Assembly (NCBI GenBank): GCA_036365515.1
Contig: CM070873.1
Location: 79,336,029-79,400,028, forward strand
DNA from: Torymus aiolomorphi
Taxonomy: Eukaryota; Arthropoda; Insecta; Hymenoptera; Torymidae
Reading direction: 5' to 3'
DNA length: 64,000 nucleotides
In this document: one piece after another, positions 12,556 through 24,384 of the stretch
Layout: every line of letters begins with the position of its first letter
How positions within the stretch are numbered: the first letter of the stretch is position 1
Program-made: the position numbers and the translations under genes
Notes under the pieces: model-generated
The model's database searches: none
The model's input: the letters and a program-made list of their open reading frames with translations, nothing else
Told to the model about the DNA's origin: nothing

Positions 12556-14174
12556 AGTTAAGCAGCTAGACGTTTAGTTTTACTGTTTTTGAAGCCATCA
12601 TAAGTTAACATGAAAAGCCTTCCATGTATTGCAAAAACATTTTATAAATTAGCATAATGAAATAATAAACTTTACAGTAAAATCCAATCTTAACAAGTAT
12701 AGATTAACTTTAAGGATGCTCTTGCACGACAATACAGTTTGTGCGCTCAGCGAGAGCACCAACCATACCATGGACGTCGTTCTGTCTCTCTCGCTCTCGT
12801 GCAGGTCGTCTGGTATTTGTGTTCATAATTATGAATTAAAGAAAATATCTCGAAATTTTCCACGACTACGTACAATTTGCAAGGTGTGGTTTGAAAGGGG
12901 AAGCATTAATCTTTAAAGCCATATGTTTTTTACTGGTCAAAAATTTGATCCCTTTTCAGAAATACTCGATTTAACCTATTTTTTTCCGCCGTCCCATAAG
13001 AGTACATGTAAAAAATGATAATTTCAAACGTTAATTTCTCAAAATTTCCCACGGCTATAGCGTAAAATAAACATACCACAAGATTCGGTATATCTTGAAC
13101 TATTGAAAATGTTATATCCCAGTTTGCAAATTTTCATGCAAGAGCGTCCTTAACAAAGCATGTATCAGATCAATTTTTTATTACAATTAAATGAATTTAT
13201 CTACTGGTAATTGGTATAATGTAGGTCACTGTTATTTATAGATAGTGAACATGTATTATATGTTAATTATTATAACTAAAAAATTCATTATAAATAATGG
13301 TAGAAATACAGACTATAATTTCAATTTTGTTCTCTCTTATAACACAAATACAAATATTATAAAAATCTCAAACCATAATACACACAACTTAACTGAATCC
13401 TCGTGCTCGGTACACGAGCGTCGTGCCTGATAAAAAAGTGAAAATCAGCAGCAGCGGCGACTGTAACCAGCTGATCTCGCTCGGGGAAAAATCATCTGTC
13501 CGCTAGGTATACGGCGGCGGCTGTTCGCGTTCCACATCCTCGGCCTGTGCGCACGCGCGAACGAGAAAGAAAAAGAGATCACCGATGAAAGTCGTCTCTC
13601 TTTCCTCGTAACGCGGCGCTGGCTCAGTCGCGCGCGAGCGCAATGAACGTGTAAATTTTCTCTTATGCAGCTTAGCGCGCCCGCGCGAGATTTAAGATTC
13701 GTTTCACCGACCGAAACGTACACTCGCGCTCGACCGCGTATATACATATATGCATATATATGTATGTGTACGTATGTGTGACGTGTGTGCATGTGCTTCT
13801 GGTGAAGTGAGAGCGAAACCCAAGTAACCGGCATTGCGCTCGCGTGTGTGTAGTGTAATACGGTTGATACCGCCGCGCGTCCGCGAGGCGCATTTTTCCC
13901 GTCTTCCCTTCGATTTATTTATCCGCGAACGCGAGGAAACGTTCTTCCATGAGTACACGGCAAGCCTATCCCCCATAAATTCGTCCCGGCTGACCCGACG
14001 TATACGTGTGTGCTGCGCAGCGCGCTCGACTTTTCTTCGCGAATTCAAGGCGCGTTCCGCTCGCTCATGAGAAAATGGGATTTTTTTTTCTTTCGGGACG
14101 CCCGGTTATTACACGCCGAGTAATTCCCGTACGTGCCGCCGCTGCGGATTTATGGAAATTCTGGTTCGGCGCAC

Positions 14175-14209
<35 letters not shown>

Positions 14210-15991
14210 CGAGTGCGCGCGCGAGCAGAGTGCATAATGAGCCGGGCAGCGCTGAATAATTGCGCGAAATTGCACGAGCCGCGCTTTAAAAGGATCGTAC
14301 CCGCCGATTTGTACATACGTATGCGTGAATTCCCATTGTGGGGCCGGGTGGACATTTATTTGCGGATAATTGTCGCGAGCTCGGGGAGAACAAACAGTCG
14401 TTTAGTCGGACTCGTTCGATCTCCTTATACTTGAGACTCGAGAGCGGTTTATTTCTTTTGTCGTGTGTGGTTTTTTTTTTCTTTGGTGGCTTGAAGTCGA
14501 GTACGTAAATCTTGCTGTTAGCTCGCAAAGGGGATTTAGAGAAGTAATGAACGTGTGAACGGAAAATCGGATTTGTTTTTCAATTGTGCTGCAGCACATC
14601 GTCATTTTTTGTTCAGCTGTATTTATTTCTGCCGGTATCTCATTTACTTGTCTTCACCTGCTTGTATCTCAATCAAGACCTATACCTATAAATATAAAAC
14701 AACGGTTGAAAGTAACGGAATTATAGTGTCAAAAGTATATTTTTACCTGAAAATATGTAACCTAAATGGATTTTAAAACGGTATAATAAAATTTTACGGG
14801 AGGATTTACCATATTATTCGTCATGCAAAGATATGTGCATTCGGCTCAATTTATTTCCTGGATCGTGCTCAAATAAAGAATAAATCCATTTCTGTGAAAT
14901 ATTATATAAATGCGCATATTAGAAAATATGATCGTTTTACGACCGAATGCATCTGAATAACTGCAAGATTCATTCCTGAAGAATTCGTAGGAATTGTGAA
15001 TAACGCGGCGTCTGATATAACGCATCTGTTACTACTGACTTGCGAATTCGCATAGTCATGATCTGCAAATTTCTTTCAAATTTTCGCATCTTTCTCTCTT
15101 TTATATCTGACAATACCTACAACAGGTGCTCTTTATAACCCCTGAATGAATTGCTACAATCTCGGATCTAATTATAAACAAGAGAACCCGATCAAACCTT
15201 GTTCCTCTATTTGGACATCTTAATCTCCGAAAGCGCAATGCTGCACACCGAAAAAAAAATAAACGTGTCCACCTCCTACACACCTCAAACCTTCTAAAAA
15301 GCCAGCTCACATTGCAACTCGTCTGGCGCTGGTTTCCTCTAATCAGACTGCCCACGTCCTCCTCGTGAGGCAACGATTAATCGTAGCTCATTTACGAAAG
15401 GTCGGGGAGGCACGCGCGCACGCGCGACAAGTATATACCTCGCCTATCGGCTCCCGCGCGTGCGCGCAGCTCCCTTTTCTTTTAATGAATATTTATCGGA
15501 GGCCTTATAGGCGCGCGACAGTTAAATGGCGGCGCGCGTCCGAGCTTTCGCTGTCCGCAGCCCGGTAGAACATTGCATCTAACAGGTCATCGTTCACGCG
15601 TTGGCTCCATAAATCTCGCGAGAGAAAGAGAGCGAGAGAGAGATTCTACGTGAGCTGCGAGTAGTGTCGCGAAAACTAACGGTTGTTCTATTGTCGCGCT
15701 GAGCGCGGCGCTTGAATTGTAGAGGACAATTGTTTTGTAACTTCCAGAGGATGATTTACAAGGTTCGGGTACGCGATTGCGCCGTTGACATGTTCAAATT
15801 AACATATTTCGTGGTAGATATTGTTCGGAATGCTTATTCATCGAACGAGTTTCGAGAATTTGTGACAATTTTCACAGTATCGGATTGTATACCACTTTGA
15901 TCGAGCCTTCATTTTCTAGCAGAGAAATCTGTGTCGCTATACAACTTTATTAGATGACCATATAATATTTTTATTTAAATTTATACACGTT
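12556..15991. other. non-coding stretch
   Basis: No supported gene. CpG-rich islands occupy about 13400-14450 and 15360-15720. The first contains alternating AT and GT tracts (14173-14209) and a CATATATATGTATGTG-type segment near 13745. The overlapping 100-140-codon frames on both strands are repeat-driven. 12640-13370 and 14560-15360 are AT-rich. Confidence 0.55.
14173..14209. repeat. (AT)n followed by (GT)n microsatellite
   Basis: About 13 AT dinucleotides run straight into five GT dinucleotides inside a CpG-rich island. Alternating purine-pyrimidine DNA of this kind is prone to slippage and to non-B structure. Confidence 0.9.
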
Positions 15992-16031
15992 TACTAATAT
16001 ACATTTTTGTTTGATTTTGTCACAGGTAAGT
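15992..16031 (+). promoter_or_regulatory. recursive (ratcheting) splice site 2
   Basis: TACTAAT (15992-15998) is an optimal branch point. A T-rich tract and GTCACAG end at 16025, and GTAAGT begins immediately at 16026. The branch adenine lies about 28 bases from the AG. Same architecture and strand as the sites at 1238 and 32522; spacing from site 1 is 14.8 kb. Confidence 0.75.
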
Positions 16032-17177
16032 CTAAATTAATTTCGGATTTGAGAAAGTGACGTACGATCGCACTACAAGAAAATTCAGGTCGGTTCTTTC
16101 CACTTCATAATATAAGCTTAAGCTATACACTAGTTTTGTAAAAATTCCGCGTGAAAGATACTTAATTAAAGTAAGAATCAATCAGAAGCGATAGTTTGTT
16201 TCCATAAATTTTCCACGGGTCAAAAGATTCGACATAAGAATAGCTAAACGAATCCCAGATATCTCAATTTGTAAAGATTATATCGCGGTAAACGGCGGTC
16301 GGCCGGCACTGTTCATCAAGATGTCAACGCGCGAAAAAGAAAGTTATACACTCGACCTTACCTCTCTTTTACCGACATACCTATATAATATATACCTACC
16401 TGGGAGGAGAAATCGATAAGGTACTTAATGCGATCGTAAATTTCTCAACTGCCTTCAATCGGCCATCGTTCGGAAAAAATCCTCTGCGGTAATTATTTCA
16501 GGAAGCGGCCGGCTCAATTTTCGTATTCAAATTCGGATGTGCAGCGAGTCCGAGGGACGCGAGCCAGTGAAAGTCATTTTTCAAGCTAGCGCGCGCGTTC
16601 GATGCTAGTCAAACTAGTCTCGCGCGCGAGGCAATCTCTCACGCCAGTGGACTTTTATTCCGATTTTCGTGTGACGTCCAGAAGAAGAGGAAAAAAAAAG
16701 ATCGTTCTCCAAACGCTCGAAGTATGAAACAAGCGAATGATTGACGAGCAGGTGGAACGGGGAACTCGCGCGCTCTATTTCCCGCTTCCGTGTGGGGCCT
16801 TGTCGACACGCCCTCGCCCAAGGTAAACAGCCTGCCGCGGAGGTGAGAAGGTGCACGACCGCCGAAAAATTCCTCCTCCTCGTTGTACGACCGACCTTGG
16901 AAGGTCCACTCGATCTCGGTTACGAGGGAGACGTAGTCGATGGAGGTCATGATATGAGGTGCAATGAACGATCAATCTTTCGAAGGCACTGAATTTCTTT
17001 TTCATATTCAATGAGGAGGCGGACGCTGTTGAAATACCCAGCCAAAGCTGACTTCCGCTTTCGTGCGGGATTTTCATTGTTTCGGCTGCTCCAATTAAAT
17101 TGTTGCTGTAATTCATAAAGTACAAACATTTACCTTGAAATTCCTTTAATTAGTATAATTAAATCTTTTAAAAACTA
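16032..17177. other. non-coding stretch
   Basis: No supported gene. 16270-17060 is CpG-rich with overlapping fortuitous frames on both strands (up to 116 codons) that show no domain. It leads into an AT-rich inverted-repeat element. Confidence 0.5.
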
Positions 17178-17429
17178 TACTGAGACAAAGTTTTGGAAAA
17201 ATTACTATACTGTCTCGTAAAGCTACCACAGACTGTAAAGACCCGAAAAATTACCATACTTTACAGTAAATTTTACAATAGAGTATAGTAAATTTTCCTA
17301 TATTTCTGGTAAAATTTCTTATAAAGTATGGTAATTTTTTGGGTTTTTACAGTCTGTGGTCGCGTTCCCTGCACAAGATGGTAATTTTTAATGAACGTTT
17401 AGTACTTTTTCCTGTACTTTTTTTCAGTG
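17178..17429. mobile_element. MITE-like element with TACTGAGA/CACTGAAA ends
   Basis: A 252-bp inverted-repeat element flanked by TA (17176-17177 and 17430-17431). The ends (TACTGAGAC and, inverted, CACTGAAAA) match the termini of elements at 23052, 26913 and 44992. An inner palindrome at 17225-17360 (ACCACAGACTGTAAA and its complement) has arms of about 50 bp. No ORF. Membership of the CACTGA family is inferred from the ends only. Confidence 0.6.
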
Positions 17430-19541
17430 TAGTTTGGGGTCACTCTTAATATATATATATATATATGAATTTCTAATGTGTTTGAAATTTCTAAATTTTC
17501 AAATATTTGATTTATAAAATGTATGACCTTATTTCCTGAAGAAGCAGTTTTTTATCTCTAATAAAAATGTAAGGAGTAAAATAAATTAGTGAAATTATTA
17601 TTTATAAGAAATTGAAATGTAAATAAAATATATAAAGATACTATGTGCATACTTATCATGAAGAAATAAGCCGTCATGTACCTGGTTAAAATAAGTACAC
17701 CTGCAGTACCATAAATTATTCTGATGATTTTTGGCCGGCTTGCTCATACGCTTACGTGAGATTTCAGTTCCTCGATTATTTCTGCCACGGATAATATGCG
17801 AGCAAAGTCAACAACCATAATTAAGATGCAAAACGGCGATAACTCGAAAGTCAAGAATCGCGTACGCGCTTTTTATTAGTGTAAATAAGTACAAAGATAT
17901 GCCGGTCTCGTTTTTTCACGTTGCTAGTATTTATTTTTAAAACATGCATATACATTTTAACTTATTCGCCAGTTGACGAAAGAAGCACATAACGTTGCGG
18001 AATAATTTCTTCACTCATTGATTTATTTAAGAATATTGAACTGCAAAAAAACGGTATTCAGATATATAATATGATTTACTCGTAAATATTAGTAATACTT
18101 TCAATTCAAATTTATAAGCACCGACAGCCATGACTTTTATGATCGATTTTCACTTTCACTTTTAATGAATTTCTGTGCCAAAATTTTATGTGAGAAAAGA
18201 AGTTTTAAAAGGTCAACATAAATTGTCATTAGTAATTAAATATTAAAGTGTAAAGAAATAATTCATTTTTGTAATACTTCTATATTTTCTAAAAGATGAT
18301 ATGGTGTGCAATATTAAAAAAAAAAATCTATTATTAAAGCAAATTTTATTCTGGGTAATAACAATAAACTGCCTACGAAAAATGAATTACCTCTTTCGCT
18401 TTAATGAAGCTACATACTTTCATCGTACTCGAATTCTTTTTGTAACTTTTAGTAACTTATATAAACACAAAAATCTGACGGCAAGAAAGCTTTTTAATTA
18501 TATAAGATCATTCGGCTAATCTAATAAATAATTTTTACCGCTTTATCTAACCAAATATATGTTCACTGTAAGTACACGTACATATACTAGCCGCAAAGTA
18601 ATCATGTGTCTTTTCGCACTGTGCAAAAACCACCATCTCCATAAAATCAATAAACATATTTCTTATCGAATTGAGGAATTTACAGAATTTTCCCGACCGC
18701 AGCAGGGCGTACGGAAAGTAGAAGCAGCGATAAAATAGCAGGTTAACTACTTTCCATCAATAGAATGAAAAAAAAACTCGAAAATGCATACTCACACTTA
18801 TGCTAGGAATCAACCGTGCATACGTGCATATATACATAGCTCGGAGGCACAAAGGTAAAAAGCGATAATATATAGGCAAACGCGAGCGGCGCGCCGCGAG
18901 AAAGCTTCTCACTCGGGTTATTATTTCGCCGCCGCGTGCGTAGACGTGAACAAGATCAAAAAGATGGACTTAGCCTATTTAGGATACTTAAGTCTCGATT
19001 GAGGATGCGCCGGCGTCAAAGTCAGGAGAGTGACGAGCCGTGAATGAGACGTCGCTCTCGAGAGGATAAGAGATATGTGGATAACAATGCAAAGTGTGAA
19101 AAAAGCACGTGTATGCATCGGAAACAATTGAATTTGACGGGTCTATTCGGAAGTTAAATCGGCCGTTTAGACAAGACTCGTTTGTGCTACACTGCCGAAG
19201 AAAGTGAAACTTTTCATGCTAATATGTCTAAGATAGGATTATTCAAAGAAGAAAGATGACGTTACAATGGTCCATTTGATATACCACTAAGGCAAGCAAG
19301 TTTTTGTCCTAACTTCTAATTACACTTTACTTTTGTAATAATGTGAACTAGATGTTCTCAAAGCGAAGAGCGATGCATCATTTTTAAGATTGACACACTG
19401 CATAATTTAATTTATAAAAAATAATAGAAACTGAAAAAATGGCAATACCCGTTTCGACTTTCGAAAAATGATAAAGTGAAGCTTGGGTCATTCGCAGTAA
19501 GATCCAAGTAAATAAATTATATTTGTAGCAAATAAAGTATA
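17430..19541. other. non-coding stretch
   Basis: Mostly AT-rich. 18780-19150 is a CpG-rich island around a TATATACATAGC segment, with C-rich sequence to its left and G-rich to its right. No gene recognised. Confidence 0.55.
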
Positions 19542-20677
19542 GGGGAGACCCGGGCAAGACAAAGCACCCAATTTTCTTGGATATTATAATATATGGCGCT
19601 AAAGTAATCGTGAGCATTAATAGATAACATTAATTAGCATTGTCGACTATATATACTTGTTCCCGATTGTAAATATTTATAGAATGTTTGTAATCGTTTC
19701 TGTGATTGGGGTGAGAGCAAGTGTATTAAATGATTGAGTATGTATACGACGGGCGCACCGGCGCAGCGGTAGACACTGAGTGCCGTTGCGTTTTTGGCCG
19801 TGTCGCGCCGGTCATTGTGATCGCGCGTGGGCACAGTTCCTCCTCTGCCGATAATTCTATTACCGGAAACAGAGGAAGAGTGCGTGGCGAGGCTGTCTCG
19901 CGGGCGCAGGCCTACAGGGGCGTCCGAAGTACGCGAGCTTGCAAGCTCTTCGTTGCTGGGTAACGCGACTGTTGATAAAAAACGAGCATCTCACGCCAGT
20001 CAGGGAGACGAGCCTTCTCTGTTTTTTTTCTCATTCTCCTTTGAACAGCAAAAAGGATAACATCGTATCTTTGCTCTCCCATTTAAATAAAGCTATTGTT
20101 AATTTAAGAACTGTTTATTTGAATATTTATTCTCCTTCTCGCGCATAACGAAACAATACTAGTATGATTTAGGCGCCCGCGCTGATCAGGTTGACAACAT
20201 AGGTGGAATTCCTTTTGAGCGTCGATTCTTCAAACTTTGTAGGGGTATTATATTTTATTTATATTTTAAGGAGTCGTCGTTATAACTGAGTTATTCATTG
20301 TAATATATATATTTTAACAAATGTTAAAAAGTATTAGTGCTGGGCAAGACGGCACTATGCAAATACGAGGGAAGCTGAAAAAATTAATTTTTTGTTTCAA
20401 GATTATATTTTTCTTGTGCCAAAATCTTATTTTTTATTCCCACAAATAGGATCCTTCTTAGGCAAAATGATGTCATCTTGCTAAATAAGGATTTTTCTCT
20501 TGAGAATGGGCCATGTTCATAAAGTTTTTACCAAAAAATTATTTTCCTTTTGTCACAAGAGGAAATAAGAATAATTACTACAAATAATTAATCATGTCAT
20601 TAATTACAAGAAAATTAGGTAACTATTAGTTATACTTATGGAAAGTATAAATATAGTACATTTCGACACGGATGGGG

Positions 20678-20757
20678 AAGTCGATTATTTAGCTGGTGTG
20701 ACTTTTTGCATGAGCGAAGCGAGTGCGAAAAAGTCACACCAGCTAAATAATCGACTT
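20678..20757. repeat. perfect 30-bp-stem hairpin
   Basis: 20678-20707 and 20728-20757 are exact reverse complements of 30 bases, closed by a 20-base loop that contains GAGCGAAGCGAG. Perfect pairing over this length suggests recent formation or active structure-based maintenance. Confidence 0.9.
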
Positions 20758-20836
20758 ACGCACTAGTTTCGAACGGTATTTTATACCACGAACGCCAAAA
20801 AATCATACCAAAGTTGTGATTTTGAGGTTAGAGTGG

Positions 20837-21036
20837 TATAATAACATTTTATAGCACTGTGTGACCTAAGCCCGCACTTAGGTCACGCCTATCCGTGATT
20901 TAAGTAGTACTTTTTTGCACCATGTTTATCACACTCGCTACGCTCGTGCGCTAACCTCGCGGTGCAAAAAAGGACTACTTAGGGCACGGATAGGCGTGAC
21001 AGCGGGCTTAGGTAGGCAGTGCTATAAAATATTATA
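20837..21036. repeat. imperfect long hairpin
   Basis: The left arm (20837-20921) and right arm (20961-21036) pair with roughly 85 percent identity and share CACGCCTATCCGTG and CCTAAGCCCGC. The 39-base loop contains TCGCTACGCTCG. It sits about 80 bp downstream of the perfect hairpin in the same nested element. Confidence 0.75.
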
Positions 21037-21225
21037 CGATACTTGTGACCTAAGTCGCACGTTTTTGCACGGCGTGAAGTTAAGGCCCGAGCGCAGCGAG
21101 GCATGTATCGTAATGTACTATAATGAATAAAAAAATAATTATCTCAAGTTAAGTAACTGTCGAGATATGAATTTTAAAAATCAGTTGATTCTTCTGAAAT
21201 ATATATTGCCTTTTTTATACTCCCC

Positions 21226-21300
21226 GTCAGAAGCTTAGTCATGTGGTTAATGTACCGGCTTCCCAATCCAAAGGTCGAGGGTTCGATTTCTAGTCACTGT
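21226..21300 (+). repeat. tRNA-derived sequence (SINE-like head)
   Basis: An A-box-like TAGTCATGTGG (21236-21246) and a B-box GGTTCGATTTC (21280-21290) are spaced as in a tRNA gene, with CTTCCCAATCC in the anticodon region. Acceptor and anticodon stems do not pair properly, so this is not a functional tRNA. Downstream lies an A/T-rich tract (21373-21500). Head plus A-rich tail is the layout of a tRNA-derived SINE, but no body conserved with a known family is recognised. Confidence 0.55.
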
Positions 21301-21372
21301 ACTTTCTAGAATTATCCTCGAAAACATTTTTTCTTCGATTTTTTCACGAAGTTAACCAATATTAATTAATTA

Positions 21373-21500
21373 TTAAAATAAAATAAAAAATAAATAAAAA
21401 ATATAAATAATAAAATAAAATACATAAAAAATATAAATAAATAAATAAAAAATACATAAAAAATATAAAAAATAAAAGTTAAAATATAAATAAAATTCAT
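21373..21500. repeat. AAATAAAT-type A-rich tandem tract
   Basis: About 130 bases consisting almost entirely of AAATAAA, AAATATA and ATAAATAA units. It may be the degenerate tail of the preceding tRNA-derived unit. Confidence 0.75.
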
Positions 21501-21975
21501 AGAAGTAATATTTTTTTTATTTAAATGGAAAATATGTTTAAACTTTTTTCTAGCAGAACAAGAGGTTTCTTCTTCACACAAAATGATTTTGGTTAGAGAG
21601 GATTTTCCTATCGGTCAACAAGACCTATTTCCTTGAAGAGGAATCCTTTTTGTACAAGAATAATTTGCCAGAAAAGGATTTTCGTCTTGTGGTAAGAGGA
21701 ATCAATGTTGGCAACCAAAACAAGATTATTTTTCTCTTGGATCAAAAGGATTCCATTTGCTATGAATGAACTTTTCTCTGCGTGACCGACAAAAATTCCT
21801 TCGGCTTTGTTGTTATGCAGAATTTTATTAATCTTATTTTTACTTGGTATTGTTTTATATTCTTTTATGTTATTATAAAACCTTGAAGAATCTGTATATT
21901 ATTTAAATATATTTTCTTTTTTTTTATTGTTTATTAACGTTTTTCTTAGGTGTACCGTCTTGCCCGGATTTCCTC

Positions 21976-23051
21976 TATGACATAAAAAAAATGTACATTT
22001 GACCAACAGTGATTTCTAGATAACCCACAATTCTTACGAGGAAAAAACCGCAGCGTAGTCCCTTCCTTTCACAGCATTGATGCGATTAATCAAATCTCAA
22101 CCTCCCAGAGGCGAGACCGACACGGTCACTTGGCGATAAATACACACACAGTCCGCAAAATTTGCGAACGACAAGCGCTAAAAAGAACAATCTCGCGCGA
22201 GCCGAAACAAATCTATCTCCATCGATAATCAGCTTCGAGGACAATATACCTACTCTCCCGGACTCTCCCTTCCGCCCGGATTAAATTCGCGCACGCCTAC
22301 GGCGGTGCGCGCTCTCGAGGTCGAGCAGGAAGCGCGACCCCGAAATCTCGACCCGCGTGCGAAAGGCGTAGCACTCGCGCGCGTGAATTCGGCTAGCGAA
22401 CCGTGGCGGCGCGGAAGTTTGTCTATACACCTATTATATACTTCATTCTCTCTCCGCGAGACGGGCGAAAGTTCAAGGGGTTCCCCCCTCGCGCGTCAAA
22501 GGTTCGATTTGTCTCGCGCGGGTGCGCCTATAACGTTTGTGGATGTGTGAGTTGCACGGGAACGCGTTGCAACGCTGCGGTTGCATAATCGTCGCTGGGA
22601 TAATCGGGGCCTTTTTGTGCCGGTGCAAGGGTATCAATTATCTGTCAATCTCATTAGGTCGGATTGTTAGGTGAATGCGTGCAAGGCGCAGAGGCTGATT
22701 TAGTGTTTAGCGGGATTTTTATACGGGGGAAAACAATTTGCACATAGGTATATGAGTTATTCAGCGGTACTTTTCAAATTCGAGTTACTCTTTGATATCT
22801 TTAGATATAGTCACTACATGGAATTCTGTGCAGGTTACAGTTCTTAAATGATGGGGTTAGAAGAACATCGTCTTGGTACCAAAACCCAATTCAGAATCGT
22901 ACAAATTACGTATGGTAAGGAGAAAGACTAAAATTAAAGGCATATACTCAAGTCGTACTCGTACAAATTATTATCTTCTTTATGCGATTTAAAAAATGGC
23001 TTTTCTCTAAATGATTTGAAAAAAGTTTTTTCACAACTGTTTTAATATGTA
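21976..23051. other. non-coding stretch with one CpG-rich island
   Basis: The island at about 22040-22760 goes from C-rich (near 22240-22290) to G-rich (near 22580-22760). Open frames here are short and low-complexity. 22760-23050 is AT-rich. No gene recognised. Confidence 0.55.
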
Positions 23052-23611
23052 CACTGAGAGAAGAATATTGTTACTGTTAACATATTTATCTATTTGAAAT
23101 ACAACTATTTGACATTTTTAAGGATAAAATGTGATATTGTAATAGTTACAATATCTATATTAATATACATACTCAGATTTGAAAGTAGCTGATGGTAGAA
23201 GTTTATGTAAATTGTAGTTTTTGAATCTAATAGCCAATTTTCTACCAGGATGATGTTGTTATATAACAAAAAGGTTATATCTGCCTTATCAGGATAAACA
23301 ATAAAAATGTCCGAAACGTTGGAGTAAAAAAAATACATGATGTTTTTATTTCAAACGTTTTTGTTATAAAACAACATCATTCTGGTAAAAAAATTGGCCA
23401 TTAGATTAAAAAATTACTATAATAAGCATATTGTAACTATTACAATACCAATGTTCTCAGATAACATATTGAAATTCTTTATAAGAACATGTTACTTAAC
23501 TATTAACATGGCATTATAACTGTTACAATGCCTATATTTGTTCTTATTTAAACATAAGCACGTTAGCAGTTACAATGCCATGTTAACAGTAAACAAATCC
23601 TTTTCTCAGTG
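23052..23611. mobile_element. CACTGAGA-family inverted-repeat element A
   Basis: Terminal repeats of about 34 bp (CACTGAGAGAAGAATATTG and its variant) are flanked by TA on both sides (23050-23051 and 23612-23613). The interior is largely a foldback: GATGATGTTGTTATA near 23250 is repeated inverted as a similar segment near 23370. Subterminal regions carry repeated GTTAC/GTAAC and GTTAACAT words in both orientations. No transposase. It shares ends and subterminal words with the 44992-46254 element. Confidence 0.75.
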
Positions 23612-24258
23612 TACTTTCAAAAATTCAACTCCAAATATGTGTGCCTATTAATAAACGACTTACATAATGAGTTATTTAAGGGTTACCAGATATTTACCAA
23701 TATTGAATTTTGTTCTCTATACTGCTTTTTAAAAAATGGCTTTGCATTTTTTTAGGTCTTTATAATGGAAAAACCTTTGTTTTAGTATAACAAATAATAT
23801 GATTTGTTAGTCATCAGTGTGCCGCTTATAGAATTTATTTTACATTACTTTGAATGACGTTATTAAAAACGAAACTCGTTTTAAAAAACACAATTAATCG
23901 CTGGCACACCGACAAAGACATTGAAAAATAACTTTTGTGTGGCGAGATCGATACATTTTATCCTTCACAAAAACATATACCGCATGTCGAAATAGGCAAG
24001 TAATTAGTTTTTCACTTACTATATAAAAATCGATGCCTTTTATACAGAAAAGATTATCACGAACTACTAGATGTTCCCATAGCTTTCATATGAGTTATCC
24101 GGTACAAAAATGGCTTTGAAACAACATGCGTAACGCTACCACTTTTTCATAATTTAAGGTCTAGAAAGGCTCAAATTTGAAAAGTTCGGCGGAATTAGTC
24201 ATATAGTGACTTAGAGTTTGGATGAAGTGAAAAGTGAAAAGAGTTGCATCATTTGTTT

Positions 24259-24295
<37 letters not shown>

Positions 24296-24334
24296 ACACA
24301 CACACACACCCACGCGCGCGCACACACACACACA

Positions 24335-24384
<50 letters not shown>

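Larger units (their letters stand above)
20653..21121. mobile_element. hairpin-rich nested element
   Basis: Bounded by a perfect 10-bp inverted repeat (ATAGTACATT at 20653 and its complement ending at 21121). It contains three successive hairpins: 20678-20757, 20837-21036 and about 21036-21110. Two of the loops and the third arm carry variants of a self-complementary GAGCGAAGCGAG-like word, and all three units contain TTTTTGCA or GCAAAAA next to it. No ORF. It lies inside the larger 19542-21975 element, so it is either a later insertion or that element's structural core. Confidence 0.6.
19542..21975. mobile_element. 2.4-kb composite element with CCGGGCAAGAC termini
   Basis: The left end GGGGAGACCCGGGCAAGAC and the right end (inverted) GAGGAAATCCGGGCAAGAC are matching terminal inverted repeats, each flanked by TA (19540-19541 and 21976-21977). 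A third copy of the core (TGGGCAAGACGGC) occurs internally at 20342-20354. No transposase ORF is visible, so it is non-autonomous. The interior holds a hairpin-rich insertion (20653-21121), a tRNA-derived sequence (21226-21300) and an A/T-rich tandem tract. The internal core copy suggests duplication or insertion of one relative into another. I cannot assign a superfamily. Confidence 0.65.

Noticed and set aside
21226..21300. Functional tRNA gene
   Set aside because: Promoter boxes present but stems do not form a cloverleaf; A-rich tract and setting inside a transposon favour a relic.
23105..23338. 77-codon ORF inside element A
   Set aside because: AT-rich frame within a foldback loop with no splice structure and no resemblance to the gene in element B.
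24161..24379. Cys/Val-rich minus-strand ORF
   Set aside because: Direct translation of the AC/GT microsatellite.
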